Origin: DATHWB01 sp040905965
Lineage (GTDB): Bacteria > Actinomycetota > Acidimicrobiia > Spongiisociales > ZC4RG35
DNA: 40,748 nucleotides
Direction: 5' to 3'
Assembly (NCBI GenBank): GCA_040905965.1
Contig: JBBDQP010000037.1
Coordinates: 1-40,748, forward strand
Shown: positions 7,467-14,892 of the stretch, piece after piece
How the letters are laid out: every line of letters starts with the position of its first letter
Position numbering within the stretch: position 1 is the stretch's first letter
Program-made: the position numbers and the translations under genes
The notes under the pieces: model-generated
Databases searched by the model: none
Told to the model about the DNA's origin: nothing
Seen by the model: the letters and a program-made list of their open reading frames with translations, nothing else

Positions 7467-8746
7467 TGGGCGACGGCGAGGACCGCGAACCGTCCCACGA
7501 CCATCGCAGTCATCGCCCACCAAACACCCGCCAGACCCCAGCCGTAGGCGAGTGTGAGGCCGAGCACCACGAGAACGGCCGCCAGTCCGACTGCAGTCGA
7601 AATCGCCAACAGCCGCAATGCCAACAACGCCAGGTAGACGCCGTCGGCGACAAAGACCCACGCCGCCACGGGCTGCATGACTGCGGCAATGACGACCACC
7701 GAGCGGATCGCCTCCTGGACCATCGGGTCGGTGGTGAACAGCGGAGCGAGGAGATGTCCGCCGACTGCCACGATGACACCCAGGAGAACACCCGCGCCGA
7801 CACCCCACCGCAACAGCCGATCGGACAATTGCCGGGCGCCGGGCCTGTCGTCTGCGCCTTCCAGTTCGGCGACGAGCGCCTGGGCGGCGATGGCGAGCGC
7901 GTCGACGATCATCGCCAGCAGGAACCAGAGCTGGGCCACGACCTGGTGCGCCGCCACCTCGACGGTGCCGATGCGGGCGGCCGCGGCGGCGGCCACTGTG
8001 AGCGCCAACATCAGCATCAGCGTGCGTAGGACGAGCACTCCACCGATGGACACGAACGGGCGCAGATCGATGAGGCGGATCCGGTCCGTCGCCCACTGCT
8101 CACGTCGTCCGACGCGGCGAAGCAGCCACAGGAACACGAACGCCCCGAGCCACTGGGCGGCGACCGTCGCATAGGCCGCGCCTTCGAGTCCCAACTCCAG
8201 CCCGAAGATGAAGTACCAGTCGAGAACCACGTTGAGACCGTTGACCGCGAGCGTGACATAGAGGGGCGTCCGCGTGTCCTTGAAACCGCGGTACGCCCCG
8301 TTGGCGGCGGTGATGATGAGAAGCGCGGTCACCGCGAACGCCCGGATCCGCAGGTAGGACACGGCAGGGTCGACGACTTCAGGAGCGGCCTGCATCAGCC
8401 GGACGAGCGGCTCCGCCATGACCGCAAGAATTGCGGTCGAGACCGCCCCCAGTCCCACCGCCAGCACCATCGCCCGTCGGACGATCAGTCCGGAGCCGGC
8501 AACATCACCCCGCCCGCGGGCTTGGGCCACCATCGGCGTGGTGGCGTAGGCGAGAAAGTTGAAGACGGCGAACGCGAACGCGAAGAGGGCAGTGTCGATC
8601 CCGAGGGCGGCCAAGGGGATTGCGCCGAGACGCCCTACGAACGCAGTGTCGACGAGGCTGAGCACCGGGTCGGCCGCGAGGCTGCCCAGCGCCGGAATCG
8701 ACAGCGCCAGGATGGCGCGGCCGGATACCGGACGGGGGGCCGTCAC
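7439..8746 (-). CDS. MATE-family efflux transporter (DinF-like)
   Basis: A 435-residue polytopic membrane protein of the MATE family, which exports drugs or metabolites in exchange for protons or sodium. The start IPALGSLAADPVLSLVDTAFVGRLG and the repeated AFAVFNFLAYATTPMVAQARGRGD region are typical of the DinF branch. GTG 8746 is chosen because homology begins there; an upstream ATG at 8821 would sit deep inside nth. It begins 4 bases after the nth stop, so the two are likely co-transcribed. The 3' end overlaps the MFS gene tail to tail. The transported compound is not predictable. Confidence 0.88.
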   Translation of the reverse strand: MTAPRPVSGRAILALSIPALGSLAADPVLSLVDTAFVGRLGAIPLAALGIDTALFAFAFAVFNFLAYATTPMVAQARGRGDVAGSGLIVRRAMVLAVGLGAVSTAILAVMAEPLVRLMQAAPEVVDPAVSYLRIRAFAVTALLIITAANGAYRGFKDTRTPLYVTLAVNGLNVVLDWYFIFGLELGLEGAAYATVAAQWLGAFVFLWLLRRVGRREQWATDRIRLIDLRPFVSIGGVLVLRTLMLMLALTVAAAAAARIGTVEVAAHQVVAQLWFLLAMIVDALAIAAQALVAELEGADDRPGARQLSDRLLRWGVGAGVLLGVIVAVGGHLLAPLFTTDPMVQEAIRSVVVIAAVMQPVAAWVFVADGVYLALLALRLLAISTAVGLAAVLVVLGLTLAYGWGLAGVWWAMTAMVVGRFAVLAVAHYRPTLSSS

Positions 8747-8750
8747 CGGA

Positions 8751-9422
8751 TCACAGCCGTTTGTCTGGCCACGAGCACAAGGCGACGAGGTCGCACTCAC
8801 TGCACAGCGGCTTGCGGGCATCGCAGATGTCCCGACCGAACTGGATGAACCGCATCGACACCCCCGCCCAGTCCGACGTCGGGTACAACGCCTTCAGATC
8901 GAATTCGATCTTGACGGGATCGCTCTCGGAGGTCAGACCGATCCGGTTCGTCACCCGCCGGACATGCGTGTCCACCGCGATGGCCGCTTCACCCCATGCC
9001 TCCGCGAGAACCACACTCGCCGTCTTGCGGCCGACGCCCCGCAGGGTGGTCAGGTCGGCGAGATTGCGCGGCACCTCACCACCGAACTTTTCGACCACGT
9101 CCCCCGCCAGCGTGACGATCGACTTCGCCTTCTGCCGGTAGAACCCGGTCGAATACACGATCCGTTCCACATCTTCGATGTCGGCTGCTGCCAGGTCGGC
9201 CGGTTCCGGATATCGGGCGAACAGCGCGCCCCGCACTTTGTTGACGTTGTCGTCGGTCGTCTGCGCCGAGAGCACGGTCGTGACCAACAACTGCCAGGGC
9301 GACTCGTAGTCGAGGGCGGTTCCGATCGTCGGGTACCGGGCCTTGAGACGGTTGAGCACGGCGCGAGCCCTTCCTCGCTCGGTAGCGGTAGGGACCGATC
9401 CGTCGGCGCGTGAACCCGGCAT
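8751..9422 (-). CDS. nth: Endonuclease III (base-excision DNA glycosylase/AP lyase)
   Basis: A 223-residue enzyme that removes oxidised pyrimidines from DNA and cuts the abasic site. The helix-hairpin-helix LRGVGRKTA holds the lyase lysine K133, and AVDTHVRRVTNR holds the catalytic D151. A C-x6-C-x2-C-x5-C cluster (C200, C207, C210, C216) binds a [4Fe-4S] cluster. Length and motif spacing match E. coli Nth. It is divergent from the thioesterase gene with 59 bases between them, and the MATE gene follows closely on the same strand. Confidence 0.96.
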   Translation of the reverse strand: MPGSRADGSVPTATERGRARAVLNRLKARYPTIGTALDYESPWQLLVTTVLSAQTTDDNVNKVRGALFARYPEPADLAAADIEDVERIVYSTGFYRQKAKSIVTLAGDVVEKFGGEVPRNLADLTTLRGVGRKTASVVLAEAWGEAAIAVDTHVRRVTNRIGLTSESDPVKIEFDLKALYPTSDWAGVSMRFIQFGRDICDARKPLCSECDLVALCSWPDKRL

Positions 9423-9481
9423 GAAGCGGCGAGCCTACCGACCTCCGTTACCGTGCCTCCGCACACTCCCAAGGTCAGACG

Positions 9482-9925
9482 GTGACACCTGAACTCGCAA
9501 CTCGAATCGAAAGGGTCCGCCTCGAATTCGGCGATCTCTGTTTCGCCTGTGGACGCAGAAACGACGTCGGACTCCATCTCGACGACTTCACCTGGGACGG
9601 CGTCACAGTGTCCGGTTCGTTCGACCCTCGGGACGAGTACCGGGGTGCGGGCGACGTGCTGCACGGTGGCATCGCCGCCACCGCCATCGACGAGATCTCT
9701 GTGTGGGCCGGCATCCTCGGCGAAGGGGTGCTGACCGTGACCGGACGCCTCGAGTTGCGGTACCGGAGCCCACTCACCGTCCACGACAGGGTCACCGCAA
9801 CCGCCACCGTCGACGAACGACGCGGCCGCCGCCTGGTCATTTCCGCCGCGCTCAGGACCGCCGACCGACTGGCCGTGGAGTCCAACGGACTCTTCCTCGT
9901 CTCGCGAGACATGCATGAACTCTGA
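9482..9925 (+). CDS. PaaI-family hotdog thioesterase
   Basis: A 147-residue single hotdog-fold protein. CFACGRRNDVGLHL and AGDVLHGGIAATAIDE are typical of the PaaI/YbgC-type thioesterases that hydrolyse acyl-CoA esters; the HGG stretch with the following acidic residue is the usual active-site helix. The start codon is GTG 9482. It overlaps the EamA gene by 11 bases, so the two are probably translated together. The CoA substrate is unknown. Confidence 0.85.
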   Translation: MTPELATRIERVRLEFGDLCFACGRRNDVGLHLDDFTWDGVTVSGSFDPRDEYRGAGDVLHGGIAATAIDEISVWAGILGEGVLTVTGRLELRYRSPLTVHDRVTATATVDERRGRRLVISAALRTADRLAVESNGLFLVSRDMHEL

Positions 9926-10799
9926 CCGCACCCATCTGACAGCTATGGGCGGACTCGTCGTCGCTGCCTTCCTGTTCGGAGTGACCTTCGTCATCGTCAA
10001 GTCTGCAGTCGAGACCGTCGACCCTCTCGCATTCGTCGGCTGGCGCTTCCTGATCGGCGGCGCCGCCCTCCTCGTTCTCGCCGTTCCCCGCTCCGCCGGC
10101 GTATGGCGGGATGGATCGATCGCCGGGCTGTGGCTGTTCGCCGGATACGCCCTCCAGACAGGAGGATTGACCCAGACGGGCGCTACCAACTCGGCGCTCA
10201 TCACCGGTCTCTACGTCGTCTTCGTCCCACTCCTGGCGGCCATCTCACGCAGACGTCCGCCGTCACCCTGGGCGATCGTCGGTGTGGTCATCGGGTTCAT
10301 CGGCACCGCCATGCTGACGGTCCGAGACGACATCATCCTCGGCACCGGCGACCTGCTCACCCTGGGTTGCGCCCTGGCATTCGCAGGTCACATCGTGACG
10401 ATCGCTCGTCAGGCGTCGCGCCACCCGGTGATTCCGTACACGACGGTTCAACTGCTCACCACCGCGGCTCTCGGGCTGGTCGGCTCCATCGTCTTCGAAG
10501 GCCCCCAGCTGCCGGACCGAAGCGGATGGGCCGCCATCCTCCTCACCGGCCTCGGCGTCAGCGCCATCGCCTACGTGTTGCAGGTCTGGGCACAGAACAG
10601 GGTGGGGCCGTCCCGGACAGCGATCATTCTCACCCTCGAGCCTGTCTTCGCCGTTCTCGCCGCCGCCATCGTGCTCAGCGAGCGTCTCACACCGGTCGGC
10701 TGGCTCGGCGCGTTTGTGGTTCTCAGCGCCATCGGTCTCGTCCTGGCAAAGGTGCAAGACGACCCAATCACCGAAGCCGAAGCGATCAGTCCGGTCTGA
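9915..10799 (+). CDS. EamA-family (DMT) transporter
   Basis: A 294-residue membrane protein with two EamA repeats and about ten hydrophobic segments. FLFGVTFVIVKSAVETVDPLAFVGWRFLIGG opens the first repeat, and a matching segment near 220-275 (RTAIILTLEPVFAVLAA) closes the second. The family exports amino acids or small metabolites. It overlaps the thioesterase gene by 11 bases. No substrate can be assigned. Confidence 0.88.
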   Translation: MNSDRTHLTAMGGLVVAAFLFGVTFVIVKSAVETVDPLAFVGWRFLIGGAALLVLAVPRSAGVWRDGSIAGLWLFAGYALQTGGLTQTGATNSALITGLYVVFVPLLAAISRRRPPSPWAIVGVVIGFIGTAMLTVRDDIILGTGDLLTLGCALAFAGHIVTIARQASRHPVIPYTTVQLLTTAALGLVGSIVFEGPQLPDRSGWAAILLTGLGVSAIAYVLQVWAQNRVGPSRTAIILTLEPVFAVLAAAIVLSERLTPVGWLGAFVVLSAIGLVLAKVQDDPITEAEAISPV

Positions 10800-10816
10800 T
10801 CGGTTACCTTCTTCCC

Positions 10817-11119
10817 ATGGATCTGACCTATCTGATCCGCTTCGTCAGAGCGGTGCTGATCGTCGTCGCGGTCGGCCTCGCTGCCGTGCCGCTGTTCGTC
10901 CTGCTCGATCTCGCCCAGGGCGGAAACGGATATGGCCTGTGCCCAGGCGGGGTGCAGCAGTGCCGGAACCCGTACACGGCCGCGCCCGAACTCTCGAGCC
11001 TTCTCACCCTCGGGTTGATCGTGGTCCTCGGTGGTCTCCGCATCACCAACCGCACCCTGCGACGAGTGCAGCGACCCCGTCCGGCACGTCCAGATGCGCA
11101 AGACCCGTTCGCAGACTGA
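10817..11119 (+). CDS. Small two-helix membrane protein, unknown function
   Basis: A 100-residue protein starting MDLTYLIRFVRAVLIVV. It has two hydrophobic segments (about 8-30 and 58-76) with a short loop containing two cysteines (GLCPGGVQQCRN) between them, and a basic, proline-rich C-terminal tail. It lies 17 bases after the EamA gene and 20 bases before the ThyX-like gene on the same strand. I do not recognise a family. The codon use matches the neighbours and the reading frame is closed by clear stop codons, so it is probably real. Confidence 0.6.
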   Translation: MDLTYLIRFVRAVLIVVAVGLAAVPLFVLLDLAQGGNGYGLCPGGVQQCRNPYTAAPELSSLLTLGLIVVLGGLRITNRTLRRVQRPRPARPDAQDPFAD

Positions 11120-11139
11120 CGGCACGTAAGCTCGGCCTC

Positions 11140-12753
11140 GTGCGGTATCACGTCGAAGAGTTCACGCCGGAAGAGACCGCGGTGTTGAACCGCTTCTTCA
11201 CCAACACCGATCTGCCGGTCTTCGGTCTCGTCAACTTGCCCGAAGTCGTCAAGGGAGCGCTCTTCGCCCGCTACTCCCGATCGTCCAAGTCGATACGCCG
11301 TCTGTTCCTCGACGAGTTCACCGACCCCGCAACCGGAGTGGCGGCGATCGCAGCCGCAGCAGACGACCCGATCGTCGATATGTCGAAAGCCGAACAGCTC
11401 TACCAGCGGGTCTTCGTCGAATACGGCGACGATTCCGTCGCCCAACTTGGCGGCACTCACCTTGCGTGTGAGCAGGCGTCGAACATCCTCACCAAGGTCC
11501 TCGAATGGGGTCGACTCGCCGCTTACCTCGAACAGTCCACCCGCTACATCTTCTACGACACCACCGTCGATGGACGCTATCGCTACACCATTCCGCCCGA
11601 GATCGAGACCGGGCCGCTCGGCGTCGAATACGTGTCCCATCTGGACTGGATGTTCGAGACCTACTCGACGCTCGTTCGTGACATGAAGTCCACCTACGAA
11701 CGACGCTTCCCCAAGGAGGCGGCGGATCCGCCGGTCGTCTACAACGCCACGATCCGCGCCAAGGCGTGTGATGCCGCCCGCGGTCTCCTGCCTGCTGCCA
11801 CCCTCTCCAACGTCGGGATCTACGGGACCGGCCAGGCCTACGAAATGGCCCTGGTCCGCATGGCCTCCCACCCGCTCGCCGAGATCCGTGACTACGGCGA
11901 CATGATGTTGGGCGAGTTGCGCAAGGTCATCCCGTCCTTCCTGACCAGGGTCGATAAGCCCCAACGCGGCCGCCAGTGGTCCGCATACCTGGCCGACGTC
12001 GCGGAGCGGCTCGACGCCCACGGGGCACTGCTCGGGACCGAAGCCGAATACGGGCCGTCCGTCCGCCTCACCGACTTCGACCCAGATGCCGAGATCAAGC
12101 TGGCCGCCGCCGCCCTCTACGCCCACTCCGAACTCTCCGACGGCGCCCTCCAGGAGATCGCTCACAAGATGACCGCCGACGAGCGGGCGACAGTCATCGC
12201 CGACCTGATCGGCGATCGTGAGAACCGCCGCCACAAGCCGGGACGACCGATGGAACGCAGCGCCTACCGCTTCGATGTCGTCTGTGACTTCGGCGCCTTT
12301 CGGGACTTGCAACGTCATCGACTGATGACGATCGAATGGCAACGTCTGTCGACCCGCCTCGGATTCGACAACCCGCCCGACATCTTCGACGCCGGTCACG
12401 GCGACGCCTGGACCGAGGCGATGACCCGTTCGGCGGACATGTACGAGAAGGTTCGGGAGACCCACGGATCTGACGTCGCCCAGTACGTCGTGCCGTTCGC
12501 CGCCAATATCAGATTCGTGATGCAGATGAACGCCCGTCAGGCGTACCACCTGATCGAACTGCGATCCCAACCCGCAGGGCATTCCGCCTACCGGCGGGTG
12601 GCACATGAGATGCACCGGCTGATCGCCGACCAAGCGGGCCACAGGGTCATCGCAGACGGCATGCGTTTCGTCGATCACAGCGACGTCGACTTGGAGCGAC
12701 TCGAAGCCGAACGGGCGGCAGAACGCCGCCGGACCGAACGCATATCCGGCTGA
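11140..12753 (+). CDS. Tandem-domain ThyX-like protein (FAD-dependent thymidylate synthase family)
   Basis: A 537-residue protein, more than twice the length of normal ThyX, made of two related halves. The first half carries the ThyX substrate-loop sequence LEQSTRYI (130-137), but the place of the upstream RHR motif reads EWGR. The second half has RHR (392-394) in FRDLQRHRLMTIEWQRLSTR, but the serine of the canonical RHR-x7-S motif is displaced by two residues and the EQSxRY sequence is absent. Together they could form one composite site. Real ThyX makes dTMP with FAD and methylene-folate; whether this protein does so is not shown by sequence. GTG 11140 is the first start consistent with homology. 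Long ThyX-like proteins are known in several bacterial phyla, largely uncharacterised. Confidence 0.8.
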   Translation: MRYHVEEFTPEETAVLNRFFTNTDLPVFGLVNLPEVVKGALFARYSRSSKSIRRLFLDEFTDPATGVAAIAAAADDPIVDMSKAEQLYQRVFVEYGDDSVAQLGGTHLACEQASNILTKVLEWGRLAAYLEQSTRYIFYDTTVDGRYRYTIPPEIETGPLGVEYVSHLDWMFETYSTLVRDMKSTYERRFPKEAADPPVVYNATIRAKACDAARGLLPAATLSNVGIYGTGQAYEMALVRMASHPLAEIRDYGDMMLGELRKVIPSFLTRVDKPQRGRQWSAYLADVAERLDAHGALLGTEAEYGPSVRLTDFDPDAEIKLAAAALYAHSELSDGALQEIAHKMTADERATVIADLIGDRENRRHKPGRPMERSAYRFDVVCDFGAFRDLQRHRLMTIEWQRLSTRLGFDNPPDIFDAGHGDAWTEAMTRSADMYEKVRETHGSDVAQYVVPFAANIRFVMQMNARQAYHLIELRSQPAGHSAYRRVAHEMHRLIADQAGHRVIADGMRFVDHSDVDLERLEAERAAERRRTERISG

Positions 12754-12780
12754 ACGCGATCAGCTTCTAGCATCGGGGTC

Positions 12781-12993
12781 ATGGCAGAACTCGACGTCGA
12801 CGCTCTCATCACCCGTTTCAAGACCAGGGCAGAGGCCGTGAAGACCAGGCCCCTCCCCCCGGTGGCGGGCGAAGAGCGCAAACGGCTCATCGCCCAGGCC
12901 GAGACCGACTTCATGGATTACTCCCTCGTCGGCAACGCCGAGTGGTCGGTCGAAGACGGCCACCTGGTCTTGCGCATCCCGCTCGGAAGCTGA
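12781..12993 (+). CDS. 70-residue conserved-looking protein, unknown function
   Basis: A small soluble acidic/basic protein, MAELDVDALITRFKTRAEA, with a helical N-terminal half and a strand-rich end (SVEDGHLVLRIPL). It has no signal peptide, membrane segment or metal motif. It lies 27 bases after the ThyX-like gene and 10 bases before the first ArsA-like gene on the same strand. From memory, similar small proteins occur next to ArsA-like pairs in other actinobacteria, so it may work with them, but no function is known to me. Confidence 0.7.
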   Translation: MAELDVDALITRFKTRAEAVKTRPLPPVAGEERKRLIAQAETDFMDYSLVGNAEWSVEDGHLVLRIPLGS

Positions 12994-13003
12994 CGCAACG
13001 ACC

Positions 13004-13840
13004 GTGACACGTCTCGTCGTCGTCTCCGGGAAGGGCGGCGTCGGAAAATCGGCCGTCTCGGCCGCCACGGCGTTGCATCACCACCGGCAGGGAGCGAACG
13101 TGCTCGCGGTGTCGATGGTGGGCACCGGCGGCGGGCTGGCCAGCCACACCGGAGCAGGAGCCCTCTCTTTTGAACCGGTCGAAGTGTTCCCTGGTCTCCA
13201 CGCGTTGACAATCGACCGGTCACGCGCCCTGATCGAATACCTCAGGGTTCAAGTCGGGCTTCCCCCGTTCGCGGCGCTGCCGCCAGTCATCCGAGCGTTC
13301 GACGCGCTGGCAGCCACCGCCCCGGCAGTACGCGAAATCGTCACGATCGGAAAGGTCCTCTGGGAGGTCAAGCGCGACCACTGGGATGTCGTCGTCGCCG
13401 ACGGACCGCCCACCGGCCAGATCGGCTCGTTCCTGCGTGCACCGACCTCCATCTCCGAACTCGTCACAGGAGGCCGTGTCGCCGACCAGGCCAGCTGGAT
13501 GTCCGAGATGCTGGCCTCCGAGCGAACCCTCCTGCGGCTGGTCACCCTCCCCGAAGAACTCCCCATGTCCGAGAACCAGGAGACGCTCGAGTGGCTGGCC
13601 GCCAACCCGGTCGTCTCCCATGTCGAAGTCGTCGCCAACCGCGTGCTCCCGCTCCTCGTACTCGACAAGGTGCCCGGAGGTCGGGTGGGCGACGCTGCCC
13701 GGCTCCAACTCGAGCTCCAAACCGAACAGACGTCATGGCTGGACCGTCACCCGCCGGATCGCAGGCTGCCGTTCCTGTTCGGGGTGGCATCCTCGGAAGC
13801 TGTCGCCTCCCACCTCGCAGACGAGATGGACAACTGGTGA
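13004..13840 (+). CDS. ArsA/Get3-like ATPase, subunit 1
   Basis: A 278-residue P-loop ATPase of the ArsA/Get3 group. The deviant Walker A GKGGVGKS (about 10-17) is intact. The usual TDPA loop after the first strand is replaced by SMVGTGG, and the switch reads ADGPPTGQI. It has no cysteine at all, so it lacks both the arsenite sites of ArsA and the CXXC zinc site of eukaryotic Get3. GTG 13004 is the start. It overlaps the second ATPase gene by 4 bases (GTGA). The degenerate nucleotide loop suggests that it is the regulatory partner in a heterodimer. The pair resembles mycobacterial Rv3679-Rv3680. Confidence 0.82.
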   Translation: MTRLVVVSGKGGVGKSAVSAATALHHHRQGANVLAVSMVGTGGGLASHTGAGALSFEPVEVFPGLHALTIDRSRALIEYLRVQVGLPPFAALPPVIRAFDALAATAPAVREIVTIGKVLWEVKRDHWDVVVADGPPTGQIGSFLRAPTSISELVTGGRVADQASWMSEMLASERTLLRLVTLPEELPMSENQETLEWLAANPVVSHVEVVANRVLPLLVLDKVPGGRVGDAARLQLELQTEQTSWLDRHPPDRRLPFLFGVASSEAVASHLADEMDNW

Positions 13841-14868
13841 GGACGCGCACGATCCTCGTGACCGGCGGCGGAGGGGTCGGAAAGACGACACTGTCGGCCG
13901 CCCTGGGAGTCGTCTCGGCGCGCCAGGGATTACGCACTCTCGTCATCACCGTCGACCCGGCAAGGCGACTCGCCGACGCTCTCGGCCTCGACCGCCTCGG
14001 CACCGAACCCGAACCAAACCCGGACGAGCCGAACCTGTGGGCTGCCATGCTCGACGCGTCCGCATCCTGGACGGCGATCGCCCTCCACCATGCCGATCCT
14101 GACGTGGCGGAACGACTCGTCGCCAACCCGTTCTTTCAGGCTGCCACCACCCACTTCCCGGCGTCGCAGTCCTACGCCGCCGCCGAAGAGGCAGCCCGAT
14201 ACATCGACGGGCGCGCGTGGGAAGTGATCATCGTCGACACGCCGCCCTCGGCCGGCGGCATCGAGTTCTTCACCGCCCCCCGCCAGATGACCGAGCTCGT
14301 CGGCGGGCGCTTGCTGCGGTGGCTCACCGGAGGCCGCATCCCTGGGCGGCGGTTCCTCTTCGACCGCACCGCCCGACCAGCCCTCAAGATCGCCGACCAG
14401 GTGCTCGGCGCCGGGTTGTTGGAAGACATCGCGTCGTTCCTGATGGACCTTCGAACCACCTATGACGGCGTCGCCCGCCGATCACGGGAGATCGAAGCCC
14501 ATCTGAAGGCAGCGTCGACCGTGGTCGTCACGACCGCCGACCCTTCACCGATCCGGGAGGCGGTGCGGTTCTACCGGGAGCTTCCTGAACTGGCCGACCG
14601 TCCCGATGCGGTCGTTTTCAACCGTTCCCTGCCCGAAGACTGGATCGGCGCCACCCCCGGCAACACCGAACCGGCGGCGATGGAAAACCTGATCCGCTGG
14701 GGCCGGGAGTCCGAACGCCAGCGGGATTTCCGCCACCAGTTCGCAGAGCGCTATGCCACCGAACTCACGGTGGTCCCCTGGCGTTCCAACGCCCCCACCG
14801 ATCGCGACGCCCTCGCCGAACTGATCGACACGGCAACCGGCTACGACCTGCGAAGACTGCTGGGCTGA
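13837..14868 (+). CDS. ArsA/Get3-like ATPase, subunit 2
   Basis: A 343-residue ArsA/Get3-type ATPase with canonical features: Walker A GGGGVGKTT near the N-terminus, TVDPARRLADALG as the A-loop, and VDTPPSAGGIEFF as switch II. Like its partner it lacks cysteine, which argues against arsenite transport. GTG 13837 overlaps the stop of the first ATPase gene. The pair probably forms a heterodimer; in Mycobacterium tuberculosis the comparable pair has been linked to stress tolerance rather than to arsenic. The gene converges on dnaE with 24 bases between them. Confidence 0.86.
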   Translation: MRTRTILVTGGGGVGKTTLSAALGVVSARQGLRTLVITVDPARRLADALGLDRLGTEPEPNPDEPNLWAAMLDASASWTAIALHHADPDVAERLVANPFFQAATTHFPASQSYAAAEEAARYIDGRAWEVIIVDTPPSAGGIEFFTAPRQMTELVGGRLLRWLTGGRIPGRRFLFDRTARPALKIADQVLGAGLLEDIASFLMDLRTTYDGVARRSREIEAHLKAASTVVVTTADPSPIREAVRFYRELPELADRPDAVVFNRSLPEDWIGATPGNTEPAAMENLIRWGRESERQRDFRHQFAERYATELTVVPWRSNAPTDRDALAELIDTATGYDLRRLLG

Positions 14869-14892
14869 GGGCAGCGCCGCCAGGCGATGTCC

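Noticed and set aside
6302..8029. 575-codon plus-strand open frame across the MFS and MATE genes
   Set aside because: Arg/Pro/His-rich shadow typical of an alternative frame in GC-rich DNA; both real genes have strong membrane and motif evidence.
13004..14868. Arsenite efflux ArsA
   Set aside because: Both proteins lack cysteine and no arsB, arsD or arsR gene is near.
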